A stretch of DNA of 64,000 bases from Flammeovirga sp. EKP202 (GTDB lineage Bacteria > Bacteroidota > Bacteroidia > Cytophagales > Flammeovirgaceae): contig NZ_JACVVP010000019.1 in assembly GCF_014534745.1 (NCBI RefSeq), positions 62,001 to 126,000 on the forward strand, given 5' to 3'. The notes under the pieces are model-generated. The model was given only the letters and a program-made list of their open reading frames with translations, ran no database searches and had not been told where the DNA came from. Shown here piece by piece: positions 45,801 through 55,325 of this stretch (position 1 is the first letter of the stretch; each line of letters opens with the position of its first letter). A program made the position numbers and the translations under genes.

Positions 45801-48328
45801 CAGAAACGTTCATATTCAACCGTATTAGCATAATCTTTTTCAACCAACATTCTGTGATGTTGCCCCATTAGCTCGGATTTAGTATAACCTGTAGTTTCCT
45901 CAAACAGATCATTACAATCCTGCATTACACCGTCCAGATCAAATTCAACGACAGCCTGAACATTGCCAAGGGCAGCAATCTTTGCTCGTGTTTCGGAGTT
46001 TCTTAGACGTCTTTCCGTTACATCTTCGGCTATTTTCACAATTTTGTAAATTTCGCCTTCTTGATTACGAATAGGGTTATAAGTAGCCTGTAACCAAATT
46101 TCTTTCCCTCCTGCAGCTTTACGTTTGTAGACATTCTTATCCGCTTCGCCATTTCTCAGCTTATTCCAGAAATTCTTATATTCTTGAGATAGACCATACT
46201 CCTTTTCTACAAGATTGATATGATCTAAACCTACCAACTCGTCTTTACTATATCCTACTCCTTCGGAGAACAAATCATTACAGTCAAGAATACGGCGGTC
46301 AAGATCAAATTCAACACGCATATAACTTGCATCAATTGCGGCAATTTTACCTCGGTTATCCGAGTTAGCTAGTCGACGGGCGGTTACATCTTCTGCTATT
46401 TTTACGATCTTATAGACATTCCCTTCAAAATCTCTAATTGGACTATATGTAGCTTGTAACCAAACCTCTCTTCCGCCTGCGACTTTACGTTTGTAGACGT
46501 TCTTATCTGCTTCTCCATTTCTTAGCTTATCCCAGAACCTCTTGTATTCCTGAGATCTTCCATACACTTCATCGACTAAATTGATATGATCTAATCCAAT
46601 CAATTTATCTTTTGAATAACCCACCCCAATACTGAACAGCTCATTACATTCAATAATATGACGATCAAGGTCAAACTCCACACGCATATAACTCGCATCT
46701 ATAGCGGCAATTTTACCTCTGTTGTCTGAATTGGCCAATCGACGGGCTGTTACATCCTCTGCAACTTTAATGATTTTATAGATGTTTCCATCGTGATCTC
46801 TAACGGGGTTATAAGAGGCCTGCAACCAAACTTCTTTTCCGCCTGCGACTTTACGTTTGTAGACATTCTTATCCGATTCACCATTTCTCAGTTTATCCCA
46901 AAAAGTTCTATACTCTTGTGATCTTCCATACGCCTCATCCACTAAGTTGATATGGTCCAAACCAATCAGTTCATCTTTTGAATAACCTACACCTTCAGCA
47001 AAAAGATCATTACAATCAATGATTCGGCGTTCCATGTCAAATTCAACACGCATGTAACTCGAATCAATTGCTGCTACTTTACCTCTGTTATCAGCATTGG
47101 CTAAACGTCTTTCTGTTACATCTTGAAGGTGAGCGATTACTTTCGCAACATTTCCATCGTAATCTTTTACTGTATTATATGTACCTTCAAGCCATTTGAT
47201 ATCTCCATTGACATCTATTCTTTTGAACGTCTCTTTTACAGCTTTACCCGATTTCAATTTCTCTTTTCGGTTATTATCAATCCTAATATGATCAGATTCT
47301 TTAGGAACAAGTATATCATGGTTTTTGCCCACAAGATCATGCTCTCTATAACCTAGATAATCCAAAAACATCTGATTTACAACAGTAATATTCCCATCCA
47401 TATCCATTTCGAGGATACCATTGGAATTTGATATTACTTCTTGTACTGCCGTTCTTTCTTTTTCATTGTCCATTTGGTCCGTTACATTAAAACGGACACC
47501 AATATATTTAATTGGTTTACCTTCGGCATCTAGCACTGGAGCGATTGTAGCCTGTACCCAATAGTGGCTCCCGTCCCTCGCTTGGTTTCTATAGGTGCCT
47601 TGGAAAATTTGTCCATTTTGGACTTTATCCCACAACTCTTTGAATAGCGACTTTGGATTTGCCGGGTGCCTAACGATACTGTGGGGTTTACCTACTAATT
47701 CTTCAGGTGTATAACCTGATAGTTTGGCAAAGGTTTCGTTTGCAAAAGTAATGGTCCCGTAAAGGTCAGTTTCTGATACTAAAGCTGCAGTGTGGAAAAT
47801 GTTAACGGTAGATTCCAACTCGCTTTTAATGTTTGAGAATTCTTGTTCTTTAAGTGCAGTATCAGTTACGTCTAAGCCTAATAATAGGTACTTATAAAGC
47901 TTATTATTTTCATTATAAATAGGTGAAATCGTCACTTCCATCCACGCTGATCCTCCTTCCTTTGTTAGGTTTTTAGTGGTACCTGTATAAGTTTCACCTT
48001 TCTTTACAATACTAAGAACACTGTCAGAAAAGTGCTTAGGAGTCTCCGGAGAAAGGATTTTTGATAAAGGTTGATCAAACAGTTCTTTGGGTTTGTAGCC
48101 TAAAAACTGAGCAAAACGGTCATTACATGAAATAATTGTACCGTCTAATTCGGTTTCAGCAACCAGAATTGTTTTGTTTAAAGCTTTTGATTTTTCACGA
48201 AGCTGAAGGACCTCTTTTTTTAAGTCACTACAATCTTCATTTTGAATTTTTTTGGGTCTTTCATTTCCAGCAGAGGAATCGTCGCGGCTTAACAAACGAT
48301 CCTTTTTGATGTTATCTCCTAGTGCCAT
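42806..48328 (-). CDS. Cytoplasmic methyl-accepting chemotaxis protein with eleven PAS domains
   Basis: A 1840-residue chemoreceptor with no membrane helix. After a charged tail (1-45) come eleven PAS-PAC units, starting near residues 51, 175, 298, 420, 543, 665, 787, 914, 1038, 1159 and 1281. HAMP-like segments (about 1396-1535) and the signalling domain (1540-1840, hairpin tip near 1664-1700, [16 protein letters not shown]) follow. PAS2 and PAS8 carry the GxPHxIVRHP motif of Aer-type FAD-binding PAS domains. Units 2, 3, 4-6, 7 correspond to units 8, 9, 10, 11, so a block was duplicated, and PAS4-6 are near-identical triplicates. No CheR-binding pentapeptide is seen at the C-terminus. Its tail and its parA neighbour suggest ParA-dependent placement. 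Confidence 0.93.
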   Translation of the reverse strand: MALGDNIKKDRLLSRDDSSAGNERPKKIQNEDCSDLKKEVLQLREKSKALNKTILVAETELDGTIISCNDRFAQFLGYKPKELFDQPLSKILSPETPKHFSDSVLSIVKKGETYTGTTKNLTKEGGSAWMEVTISPIYNENNKLYKYLLLGLDVTDTALKEQEFSNIKSELESTVNIFHTAALVSETDLYGTITFANETFAKLSGYTPEELVGKPHSIVRHPANPKSLFKELWDKVQNGQIFQGTYRNQARDGSHYWVQATIAPVLDAEGKPIKYIGVRFNVTDQMDNEKERTAVQEVISNSNGILEMDMDGNITVVNQMFLDYLGYREHDLVGKNHDILVPKESDHIRIDNNRKEKLKSGKAVKETFKRIDVNGDIKWLEGTYNTVKDYDGNVAKVIAHLQDVTERRLANADNRGKVAAIDSSYMRVEFDMERRIIDCNDLFAEGVGYSKDELIGLDHINLVDEAYGRSQEYRTFWDKLRNGESDKNVYKRKVAGGKEVWLQASYNPVRDHDGNIYKIIKVAEDVTARRLANSDNRGKIAAIDASYMRVEFDLDRHIIECNELFSIGVGYSKDKLIGLDHINLVDEVYGRSQEYKRFWDKLRNGEADKNVYKRKVAGGREVWLQATYSPIRDFEGNVYKIVKIAEDVTARRLANSDNRGKIAAIDASYMRVEFDLDRRILDCNDLFSEGVGYSKDELVGLDHINLVEKEYGLSQEYKNFWNKLRNGEADKNVYKRKAAGGKEIWLQATYNPIRNQEGEIYKIVKIAEDVTERRLRNSETRAKIAALGNVQAVVEFDLDGVMQDCNDLFEETTGYTKSELMGQHHRMLVEKDYANTVEYERFWDKLKQGVHDEGVYRRVRKDGSIMWLQATYNPIFDLNNKAMKVVKYATDITEQIENQRRAEALKNELESRVVAFNSAALMSETDLYGNITFVNDTFAELSGYTKQELLGQPHNIVRHPSTPKAVFKELWETIQAGRIFKVKYRNQKKNGGYYWVDATIAPVLDQEGKPIKYIGIRFDVTAQMDQQVEKDGLDEAISKSSGVMELSMEGEITAMNDTLLEVMGYNEGEVLNNPHDVIVGVDQDTILRNKELWTKLQKGQYVVDSFKRITKDGREIWLEGSYNPIQDYDGNYVKIVAYLNDITARRIANADNRGKIAAIDASYMRVEFDLSGNILDCNDIFCQNTQYNTDELVGAHHSKLVPKEYALSQEYKNFWGKLSKGEFDRDVYKQLNKSGEEIWLQATYNPVQDHEGNYYKVVQIAEDVTQRRLANAENRGKINAILKAQASVEFDLQGNILDCNDNFLTTTGYRKEEILGKHHSIFVESEYATSFEYKNFWEKLRNGVFDSGEYKRVHKSGKEIWLQATYNPIEDAEGKIFKVVKYASDVTEFKTAYNALSDFLDELAKGNFDAKIDLGNINLDSDIGRMIENNRSLRDNLKNFITEINRVVQIAGEQGKLSERLEIESAQGAWKELADAFNNLLISISQPILEFQGLTKSMAQGDLSKRFTGHAAGDIGQMAQGLNEALDGLQSLLLEIEQMSNTVAGSSDQMKQKFGIMDQSTDTVVSAIQDISSGMLEQVARTDESSKLVDEILSAAEDTGNKAHVINRSAESGMESCQNGMMIIKHLVENMNAIENSAGSTSESIEILAKRSEEISRALTVITDIASQTNLLALNAAIEAARAGDAGRGFAVVAEEIRKLAEDSRQSAGGIEKVIQDVQKDVGLATKAIDKMEESVKVGNGATKDVSEVFKTILDSSEETLKLSKDVLEATDTQKGSIDSVVQNIEKIVIVSEDTAAGTKNVAGVADEMSGSVKEMGETSEELNQVASQLKEGVGKFKLK

Positions 48329-48521
48329 ATTAGAGGTATTTTGAAACGGGTAATTTTATGGGTTATAAAGAAAGTCTAAGGAACTTTCATTACTTGGTTT
48401 TAGAAACTTAGATTAACTTCTCTAATTAAATTACGACTTTTTCAAAACAATATTATGGTACCGTTTGTTTCGCTAAGAATATTTATATAGATACTTTAAA
48501 AATCAAATTTAAGAACTCATT

Positions 48522-49286
48522 TTAAGGCAAAACTGAAATCAATTCTCTAGCTACTCTCATGTATGCCATAGCTCCTACTGAAAGCGGAGCGTAATCATAA
48601 ATAGATTGTCCAAAGGACGGAGCCTCTACTAGTTTAACATCAATTCCTACATAATTTTCAAATACTCTGATCCCAAAGTTTTCTTTGATATGCTTATGAA
48701 TTTCATGGGTGACTGTTCTTCTTGTATCAAACATAACAGGTAAAATACCTAAAATTGTCAGCTTATTATTCAATGTTTCTTTTATCTGAAAAACAGTTTC
48801 TAGTATTTGAGAGAGACCTTGCATACTTAAGACTTCCATTTGTAAAGGCACAAAGATATGGTCTGCGGCTGTAAGTGCATTAATACTTAAAATAGATAAA
48901 GCAGGGGCACAATCAATCAAAATAAAATCAAACTTATCTCTGACCTTATCTACCGCATTTTTTAGAATAAACTCTCTTTGGTCGGCATTCACCATATTGA
49001 CCTCTGCATCAGCTAAAGATACATCTGAGGCGGCGATGTATACCTTTTCTCTTTTTATTGCTATTTCTTTCAAATTAGCGTCTTCAGTCAGAACATGAGT
49101 CACTGATTTGGTATATTCATTCTGAATTCCAAAATGAAACGTCATATTTCCTTGAGCGTCCATATCTATCAGTAGTACCTTATTACCTAACTTTCCCAAA
49201 GCTACACCAAGGTTGGTAGTGGTCGTGGTTTTACCTGTTCCTCCTTTCTGATTTACAATAGCGATAACTTTTGCTTGACGCCCCAT
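48522..49286 (-). CDS. parA: ParA family ATPase
   Basis: A 254-residue deviant-Walker ATPase. Walker A is KGGTGKTTT with signature lysine K14 and K19, the A' motif is DMDAQGNMT, and Walker B is FILIDCAPALS. There is no ParB gene and no N-terminal HTH, so it is of the small ParA/Soj type. It is encoded 193 bp upstream of, and co-directional with, the cytoplasmic chemoreceptor. This matches the arrangement of PpfA, the ParA relative that segregates cytoplasmic chemosensory clusters in Rhodobacter (established for that species). A chromosome-partition role is the alternative, but the lack of parB argues against it. Confidence 0.9.
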   Translation of the reverse strand: MGRQAKVIAIVNQKGGTGKTTTTTNLGVALGKLGNKVLLIDMDAQGNMTFHFGIQNEYTKSVTHVLTEDANLKEIAIKREKVYIAASDVSLADAEVNMVNADQREFILKNAVDKVRDKFDFILIDCAPALSILSINALTAADHIFVPLQMEVLSMQGLSQILETVFQIKETLNNKLTILGILPVMFDTRRTVTHEIHKHIKENFGIRVFENYVGIDVKLVEAPSFGQSIYDYAPLSVGAMAYMRVARELISVLP

Positions 49287-49424
49287 ATATTAAATAAAGT
49301 CTTTCTTTTCTGATTGATATTTTTTTAAGCCTCCAAAGTGATTCATTTTTTATGAATTTCCCTCTGATTGATGAAGTTCGAAAAAAAACTTAAATAATTA
49401 AAGTTCAAACTATTTTATTTCAAA

Positions 49425-49456
49425 ATAAAAAGGCTACCCATTGCTGAGTAGCCTTT
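49425..49456 (-). terminator. Terminator of gpmI
   Basis: AAAGGCTAC (49429-49437) pairs with GTAGCCTTT (49448-49456). On the minus strand a T-run follows. It lies 30 bp past the gpmI stop. Confidence 0.8.
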
Positions 49457-49485
49457 ACGAAATTTATTTATGAATTACTTAATAA

Positions 49486-51009
49486 TTAGATTAAGCAATC
49501 TCCTGTCATTTCTTCTGGTTGATCCACACCAACAATTTTCAATACTGTTGGAGCGATGTCACCTAACTTACCGTCTTTGATTTCACCATCAAAATCAGGA
49601 TCAACAAAAATACAAGGCACCAAGTTAGTAGTATGTGCTGTGTTTGGAGAACCGTCAGGGTTTCTCATTACATCTGAGTTACCGTGGTCAGCAATAACGA
49701 TTGAAGAATAACCGTTGTCTAAACCAGCTTCAACTACAGCTTTAGCACATTGATCAACTGCTTCACATGCTGCTACTGCTGCTTCGAATACACCTGTATG
49801 ACCTACCATATCAGCGTTAGCGAAGTTTAAGCAAACAAAGTCAGCTTCACCTTTTTGTAATTCAGGAACAATTTTGTCTCTGATATCACCAGCACTCATT
49901 TCAGGTTTTAAATCGTAAGTAGCTACTTTTGGAGAAGGAGCTAATAAACGAGTCTCACCTTCGAATTCTTTCTCACGTCCACCAGAGAAGAAGAAAGTTA
50001 CGTGAGGGTACTTTTCAGTTTCAGCAATTCTGATTTGCTTTTTACCTGCACCTTCTAATACTTCACCTAATGTTTGTGATAAGTTATCTTTATGGAATAA
50101 TACATCAACACCTTCAAATGTCTCATCGTACATTGTCATTGTAAGGTATTTGATGTCTAATTTCTTAGTACCACCCTCTTCAATATCTCTTTGTGATAAA
50201 GCTTGAGAGATTTCACGACCACGGTCAGTACGGAAGTTGAAGCAAAGTACGACATCACCTTCTTCGATTTTCGCTACTGGCTCGCCGTCTACTGTATTTA
50301 CTAATGGCTTCACGAACTCATCCGTTACGTCAGCGTCATAAGAAGCTTGGATAGCGTCTTGGATGTTCGTTACTTTTTCACCTTCAGCATTTACCATTAC
50401 GTTGTAAGCTAAAGCTACTCTTTCCCAACGGTTATCTCTATCCATTGCATAGTAACGACCTACTACTGAAGCAATTTGACCAGTAGTTTTAGCCATGTGC
50501 TCTTCAACGTCAGCAATAAAACCTTTACCTGACTTAGGGTCACAGTCACGACCGTCAGTGAAAGCATGAACGAAAACTTGATCTTTATCAAAACCTGCCG
50601 CGCTTGCTGCAGTTAATAATCCTTTTAAATGTCCAACGTGAGAGTGAACACCACCATCAGAAACAAGACCCATGAAGTGAACTTTTTTGTTGTTCTCTTT
50701 TGCATAAGTAAATGCGTCTTGTAATTCTTTAATATCAGCAATAGATCCGTCTTGCACTGCTTGGTTGATTCTTACCAACATTTGGTATACAACACGACCA
50801 GCCCCAAGGTTCATGTGACCTACTTCAGAGTTACCCATTTGTCCTTCAGGAAGACCAACAGCTAAACCAGAAGCCTCTAATTTACTATGCTTATATTTGT
50901 CATATAATGAATCTACGAAAGGTGTATTCGCTTGTGCAATAGCAGACACTTTTGGATCAGGACCAATTCCCCACCCGTCTAAGATCATTAAGATTGTTTT
51001 CTTGTTCAT
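49486..51009 (-). CDS. gpmI: 2,3-bisphosphoglycerate-independent phosphoglycerate mutase
   Basis: A 507-residue Mn-dependent glycolytic enzyme interconverting 3- and 2-phosphoglycerate. The catalytic serine is S61 in GQMGNSEVGHMN. Metal ligands include D11 (LDGWG), the DGGVHSH region, and ADHGNSD near residue 437. Length and motifs are standard. It is a single gene with its own promoter and terminator, divergent from a lipoprotein gene. Confidence 0.97.
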   Translation of the reverse strand: MNKKTILMILDGWGIGPDPKVSAIAQANTPFVDSLYDKYKHSKLEASGLAVGLPEGQMGNSEVGHMNLGAGRVVYQMLVRINQAVQDGSIADIKELQDAFTYAKENNKKVHFMGLVSDGGVHSHVGHLKGLLTAASAAGFDKDQVFVHAFTDGRDCDPKSGKGFIADVEEHMAKTTGQIASVVGRYYAMDRDNRWERVALAYNVMVNAEGEKVTNIQDAIQASYDADVTDEFVKPLVNTVDGEPVAKIEEGDVVLCFNFRTDRGREISQALSQRDIEEGGTKKLDIKYLTMTMYDETFEGVDVLFHKDNLSQTLGEVLEGAGKKQIRIAETEKYPHVTFFFSGGREKEFEGETRLLAPSPKVATYDLKPEMSAGDIRDKIVPELQKGEADFVCLNFANADMVGHTGVFEAAVAACEAVDQCAKAVVEAGLDNGYSSIVIADHGNSDVMRNPDGSPNTAHTTNLVPCIFVDPDFDGEIKDGKLGDIAPTVLKIVGVDQPEEMTGDCLI

Positions 51010-51053
51010 GATGATAATTTTATCGTCTTCTTTTTATAATAAAATGAATGCGG

Positions 51054-51061
51054 CAAATATA
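51054..51061 (-). promoter_or_regulatory. -7 promoter box of gpmI
   Basis: CAAATATA on the plus strand is TATATTTG on the minus strand, matching TAnnTTTG, 45 bp before the start. A TTTA at the -33 position (51081-51084, 19-bp spacer) is one base off consensus. Confidence 0.5.
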
Positions 51062-51292
51062 CAGTTTGTTGCGAGTTATATAAATGATATTCATCACAAT
51101 GTAGGTACAAGTTTGAGGTTTTTAAAGTGTCGAAAAAACCTTTATGAAGGTGCTTTTAATAGGAATTATGGCATACATATTTTACTAATTAAAATAGAGA
51201 AGTTATTCTTGAAATAGTCCTATAAAGTTTCGTTGTTTTATCGTACATTAGACGTATCAACTACACTTATATATTAACCCTTATCACATTTT

Positions 51293-51754
51293 ATGAATAT
51301 TATACCAAAAGCACTCATTGTCGTCTTCTCTATTTTTTGTTTTTTAGCTTGTGAAAATGCAGATATTGCCAATACTGCCTCTGCAGTAGAAGGAAATTAT
51401 CTGGTTACTTCTATCTCTGCAAAAACAGGACAAGGGCAATCTTCGTCACAATCGTTGACAAGCAATGATATTATTACACTAAGAAAAGTAGGAGATAGAA
51501 CAGTAGATGTTTACACTTCTGTTCAATCTGTTTCTGTAAAGCTTGGTTCTTCTCAAGAAGATTTCCTTAAAAAAGTATATCCTGAAGTACTAGTGGAAGG
51601 CAACCTAGAAAATGGTTCTTTTAAATTATCAAAAGTCGTCAATTTCGATACAAATGCCGCTATCAGTGGTTCTATTGCTGATGACGGTCGTTTAACCCTC
51701 TCGTATCGTATCTCTGGAACTGAGTTTTTCTCTATTGAAGCCGTAAGAAGATAA
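51293..51754 (+). CDS. Hypothetical lipoprotein (153 aa)
   Basis: The signal peptide ends in lipobox C20 (CFLAC). The mature part is a small beta-rich domain. It starts SAVEGNYLVTSISAKTG, a Ser/Gln-rich stretch follows, and it closes GSIADDGRLTLSYRISG, a pattern like small lipocalin-type lipoproteins. No family name is secure. The next lipoprotein gene lies 100 bp on, and the pair may be co-expressed. The function is unknown. Confidence 0.75.
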   Translation: MNIIPKALIVVFSIFCFLACENADIANTASAVEGNYLVTSISAKTGQGQSSSQSLTSNDIITLRKVGDRTVDVYTSVQSVSVKLGSSQEDFLKKVYPEVLVEGNLENGSFKLSKVVNFDTNAAISGSIADDGRLTLSYRISGTEFFSIEAVRR

Positions 51755-51854
51755 ATCTTGCATCATTTTTGACGTACATCTTCTAACATTGTTTAGATGA
51801 AACCCAAATCTAGTCGATGTCGAATCTATAATTATGATCATATATTAAACTAGT

Positions 51855-52505
51855 ATGAAAAAACTTTTAATTCTATTCGTCTTTTCTTTAACTGTTTTTA
51901 CGTCATGTAGTGACTCTGTAGATGATGCTGTCAATAGTATTATCGATACTCTAATTTCTTACGGAGAAGCTTCTGCTAAAATAGACGGCACAGATACAAA
52001 TCTGAATAACTATGCAGGATTCAGAACTTCGGCAAATATCACTTCTATCTATTTTTCAGATATCAAGTTTGATATTACAAACACTGACTTAAAAGGTGAT
52101 GCGATTCTTTGTTTCTTACATTCTGATTTAGTAACAGCAGGAAGTAACATCAACATTTCCCTTTCTAATATTCTTCAGATTGGAGGAGATGTTAAAATGG
52201 CAGGTGTTGGAGTTTTATTCTTAACTGATGTGTCGGCTAAGGACCTTTTTGATTTAGTTTCTGAATACAATAGAAGTCAAAACGTTGCGAATGTAATTCA
52301 GATTGCAGGACAAAAGGATATTTCGGTAAAACAAGCGTCTGTAGCTAATATCTTGAATGGTTATATCAACTTTAGCTTTACTGATGTTTCAGAAGATAAA
52401 TTATCAGGTACTTTCAGCTTCAAAGCATTTGGTTCTGATAATACTTCAGTTGAAGTAACAGAAGGTACTTTTACAGATACACCTAAAGATCTTACGAATC
52501 TTTAA
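51855..52505 (+). CDS. Hypothetical lipoprotein (216 aa)
   Basis: The signal peptide ends in lipobox C18 (FTSC). The mature protein (199 residues) is rich in Ser, Asp and Asn with alternating hydrophobic residues, which suggests a beta sandwich (INISLSNILQIGGDVKMAGVG, YINFSFTDVSEDKLSGTFSF). The last part resembles the closing strands of a DUF-type ligand-binding lipoprotein, but I do not recognise a family. It is followed by a terminator. Confidence 0.72.
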   Translation: MKKLLILFVFSLTVFTSCSDSVDDAVNSIIDTLISYGEASAKIDGTDTNLNNYAGFRTSANITSIYFSDIKFDITNTDLKGDAILCFLHSDLVTAGSNINISLSNILQIGGDVKMAGVGVLFLTDVSAKDLFDLVSEYNRSQNVANVIQIAGQKDISVKQASVANILNGYINFSFTDVSEDKLSGTFSFKAFGSDNTSVEVTEGTFTDTPKDLTNL

Positions 52506-52522
52506 GAGATAAAATAACTTCA

Positions 52523-52555
52523 AAAGTGGCGTTTAAGAGCATTAAACGTCACTTT
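52523..52555 (+). terminator. Terminator of the lipoprotein pair
   Basis: AAAGTGGCGTTTAA pairs with TTAAACGTCACTTT (one G-T pair) around a 5-nt loop, followed by Ts. Confidence 0.88.
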
Positions 52556-52617
52556 TTTTTATGCCCATTTTTTAGTAAATTATAGAGCGCCCAATTAACA
52601 ATAAAACATCCCATAAC

Positions 52618-52959
52618 ATGCTCTATTTACTATTCATCGCCCTCCCTATTCTTACCCTTTTTTCTCCACAAGAAAAAGAAAAAAACAACACCTCCAAAGT
52701 TCTTTTTGAAGTCATTAATTATGATGCTCAACAACTGAATGGACTCGAACTAGAAATTTATGACGACGATAGATTAGTCGCTCGTCTTAACACAAAAAAC
52801 ATCACCGCTATATCTTTACCGAAAGAAGAATATGAATTCATTCTTTACTATTGTAATGAGGTCTTTAGTGTAAAAAAAGAAGTTGTTGCTCAAAGGCATC
52901 ATTTGGTGTTCGTGGTGGGAGAGAAAAATTGTAAAGAAAACTTACTATTCAGTAAATAA
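52618..52959 (+). CDS. Small hypothetical secreted protein (113 aa)
   Basis: A hydrophobic N-terminus (MLYLLFIALPILTLF) forms a signal or anchor. The mature part has beta-sandwich character (VLFEVINYDAQQLNGLELEIYDD, then KEEYEFILYYCNEVFSVKKE), resembling the carboxypeptidase-regulatory or transthyretin-like folds. Two cysteines may form a disulfide. It is too short for a firm family. It lies between a terminator and the aminotransferase gene. Confidence 0.6.
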   Translation: MLYLLFIALPILTLFSPQEKEKNNTSKVLFEVINYDAQQLNGLELEIYDDDRLVARLNTKNITAISLPKEEYEFILYYCNEVFSVKKEVVAQRHHLVFVVGEKNCKENLLFSK

Positions 52960-53064
52960 TCACAATGATTGGTATTTAATACCTGAAAAGAAAGGAAGTA
53001 TTCATTCTAAACCTTAATTTCGCAGTCTACAATCTAGATTCGAGGATAAAAAAAAGTAATTAGA

Positions 53065-54282
53065 ATGGAATCAAATACTGAAACAAAACTTACCTTATCA
53101 AATCGATTTGATAATATTACAGAGTCTGCCACTTTAGTAATGGCTGTAAAAGCAAGAGAACTTCAAGCTAAAGGCGTCAACGTAATCAAGTTGAACCTTG
53201 GTGAACCTGACTTTGCCACTCCACAATATATTCAAGACGCAGCCAAAGAGGCAATTGATGATGGTAAGTATTTTTCGTATCCTCCAGTACCAGGTTACCC
53301 TGAGTTAAGAACAGCTATTGCAGAAAAATTACAAACTGAAAATGGTTTGGATTATAAAATGGAAAATGTGGTGGTATCTGCGGGTGCAAAACACTCTATC
53401 GCCAATGTAATGCTAAGTATTCTCAACGAAGGGGACGAAGTTATTGTATTCTCTCCTTATTGGGTTTCTTACACTGATCAGATTGTGTTGGCAGGTGGTA
53501 AACCTGTTATCCTAAAAGGAGAAATCGAAAATGACTTTAAAGTTTCTGCTGAGCAATTAAAAGCGGCAATTACCCCAAAGACAAAAGCCATATTATTCTC
53601 TTCACCTTGTAACCCTACTGGAACTGTTTTCACCAAAGAGGAGTTAAGAGAGATTGCTGACGAAGTGAAAAAGCATGATGACCTTTATATCGTTTCTGAT
53701 GAAATTTATGAATACATCAACTTCGGTGGTCCTCACGTAAGTATTGCCTCTTTTGACGACGTAAAAGACCGTACAGTAGTAGTAAATGGTTTTTCTAAAG
53801 GCTTTGCAATGACAGGATGGAGAATTGGCTACATCGCCGCTCCTGTTCATGTAGCAAAAGCTTGTATCGTTATCCAAGGTCAAGTGACTTCGGGTATCAA
53901 TACCATCACTCAACGTGCTGCTTTAGCTGCATTGAAAGGTGATCGCTCAGTGATTGAAGAAATGAGATCGGCTTACTTGAGAAGAAGAGATTTATTAAAA
54001 GGACTTTTAGACGATATCGAAGGAGTAAAAACCAACCTTCCACAAGGTGCATTTTATATCTTCCCTGATTTCAGTTCATATTTCGGTAAATCATTCAACG
54101 GTAAAGTCATCAAAGATTCTTCAGATTTAGCATTATACTTCTTGAACGAAGCACATGTTTCTACAGTAGCTGGTGCTGCATTTGGTGCACCAAACTGTAT
54201 CCGTATTTCTTATGCTGCATCTGACGAGGAACTTGTAGCTGCTTGTGAAAAGATTAAAGTTGCTTTAGCAAATTTGAAATAA
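53065..54282 (+). CDS. PLP-dependent aminotransferase, class I (aspartate aminotransferase type)
   Basis: A 405-residue fold-type I enzyme. The PLP lysine is K245 in NGFSKGFAMTGWRIGY. SSPCNPTG (179-186) and SDEIYEY (211-217) hold PLP-binding Asn and Asp/Tyr. The C-terminal substrate-carboxylate arginine lies in CIRISYA. The sequence is of the Bacillus/Thermus AspC (subgroup Ib) type, so aspartate:2-oxoglutarate transamination is likely, although related prephenate aminotransferases cannot be ruled out by eye. Confidence 0.9.
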   Translation: MESNTETKLTLSNRFDNITESATLVMAVKARELQAKGVNVIKLNLGEPDFATPQYIQDAAKEAIDDGKYFSYPPVPGYPELRTAIAEKLQTENGLDYKMENVVVSAGAKHSIANVMLSILNEGDEVIVFSPYWVSYTDQIVLAGGKPVILKGEIENDFKVSAEQLKAAITPKTKAILFSSPCNPTGTVFTKEELREIADEVKKHDDLYIVSDEIYEYINFGGPHVSIASFDDVKDRTVVVNGFSKGFAMTGWRIGYIAAPVHVAKACIVIQGQVTSGINTITQRAALAALKGDRSVIEEMRSAYLRRRDLLKGLLDDIEGVKTNLPQGAFYIFPDFSSYFGKSFNGKVIKDSSDLALYFLNEAHVSTVAGAAFGAPNCIRISYAASDEELVAACEKIKVALANLK

Positions 54283-54287
54283 TTATG

Positions 54288-54320
54288 AAGAGGTAATTCA
54301 TGAAAATGGGTTACCTCTTA
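54288..54320 (+). terminator. Weak hairpin after the aminotransferase gene
   Basis: AAGAGGTAA pairs with TTACCTCTT around a 14-nt loop. There is no clear T-run after it, so termination may be partial. Confidence 0.45.
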
Positions 54321-54339
54321 TCCTAAAATATTGATATAA

Positions 54340-55323
54340 ATGGCACTAAGTGTAAAAGAGGCCTTAGAAAAATTTAATGGCTTAAAAGCTTTAGTTATAG
54401 GGGACGTAATGATCGACTCTTACATATGGGGGTCTGTAGATCGTATTTCTCCTGAAGCTCCAGTACCTATTGTTAATGTCAACAAAAGAGAATCAAGAAT
54501 GGGAGGAGCAGCCAATGTTGCCAAAAACCTACATTATCTTGGTGCTCAACCCATTTTATGTGCTGTAATTGGCAAAGACAGTCAAGCCGATACTTTCTTG
54601 GATTTATGCGATCAACTCGGCATTCCTAAGGAAGGTTTGATTCAAAGTGACAAAAGAGTGACTACAGTGAAACATCGTGTGATTGCAAGTGCACAACATG
54701 TACTTAGAATCGACAATGAAGATAGTTCTCCAATCAATGCTGATGATACTCATTTATTATTGGAAAGAATTGAAGAATTATCAAACGATGCGGATGTCAT
54801 TATTTTTGAAGATTACGACAAGGGTGTACTTACGCCTGAGTTAATTCAAAAAGTAGTTGAAATTGCCCATAAAAAAGGTATACCAACAACAGTAGACCCT
54901 AAGAAAAGAAACTTTCTAGCCTACGAAGGTGTCACGCTTTTCAAACCTAATCTTAAAGAAATGAGAGAAGGATTGAAGTTTGACTTTGAGGGCGATGTCA
55001 TAGACGAAGTAAAGGCTGCAACGAAGCTTCTAAAAGAGAAAATGGATAACCAACACACTATGGTTACACTTTCTGAACATGGTGTATTTATCTCCAATCA
55101 TTCTGACGATGTTCATATTCCTGCTCATAAAAGAGAGATTGCTGACGTTTCAGGAGCTGGTGATACGGTAATCAGTATTGCATCTTTGGCATTAGCGGTT
55201 GGTTTGCCAATGGACAAAGTGGCAGGGTTAGCCAATCTAGGGGGTGGTTTAGTATGTGAGCATGTAGGAGTAGTGCCCATCAATAAAGCTGCACTATTAG
55301 AAGAAGCTGAAAAGAAACTTTAA
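54340..55323 (+). CDS. PfkB-family heptose-7-phosphate kinase (RfaE/HldE N-terminal type)
   Basis: A 327-residue sugar kinase. The N-terminal family pattern is GDVMIDSYIWG and MGGAANVAKNLHYLG; the ATP site is DVSGAGDTVI (269-278) with catalytic D275. It matches the kinase half of HldE, which phosphorylates D-glycero-D-manno-heptose 7-phosphate for ADP-heptose synthesis. The adenylyltransferase half is missing, so it is the split HldA form. It starts an apparent run with the CDF transporter gene (2 bp apart). Confidence 0.85.
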   Translation: MALSVKEALEKFNGLKALVIGDVMIDSYIWGSVDRISPEAPVPIVNVNKRESRMGGAANVAKNLHYLGAQPILCAVIGKDSQADTFLDLCDQLGIPKEGLIQSDKRVTTVKHRVIASAQHVLRIDNEDSSPINADDTHLLLERIEELSNDADVIIFEDYDKGVLTPELIQKVVEIAHKKGIPTTVDPKKRNFLAYEGVTLFKPNLKEMREGLKFDFEGDVIDEVKAATKLLKEKMDNQHTMVTLSEHGVFISNHSDDVHIPAHKREIADVSGAGDTVISIASLALAVGLPMDKVAGLANLGGGLVCEHVGVVPINKAALLEEAEKKL

Positions 55324-55325
55324 AT

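Noticed and set aside
44100-47100. Regular near-identical DNA repeats of about 370 bp, CRISPR-like at first sight
   Set aside because: They are in frame and encode successive PAS domains; units are far too long and there are no spacers.
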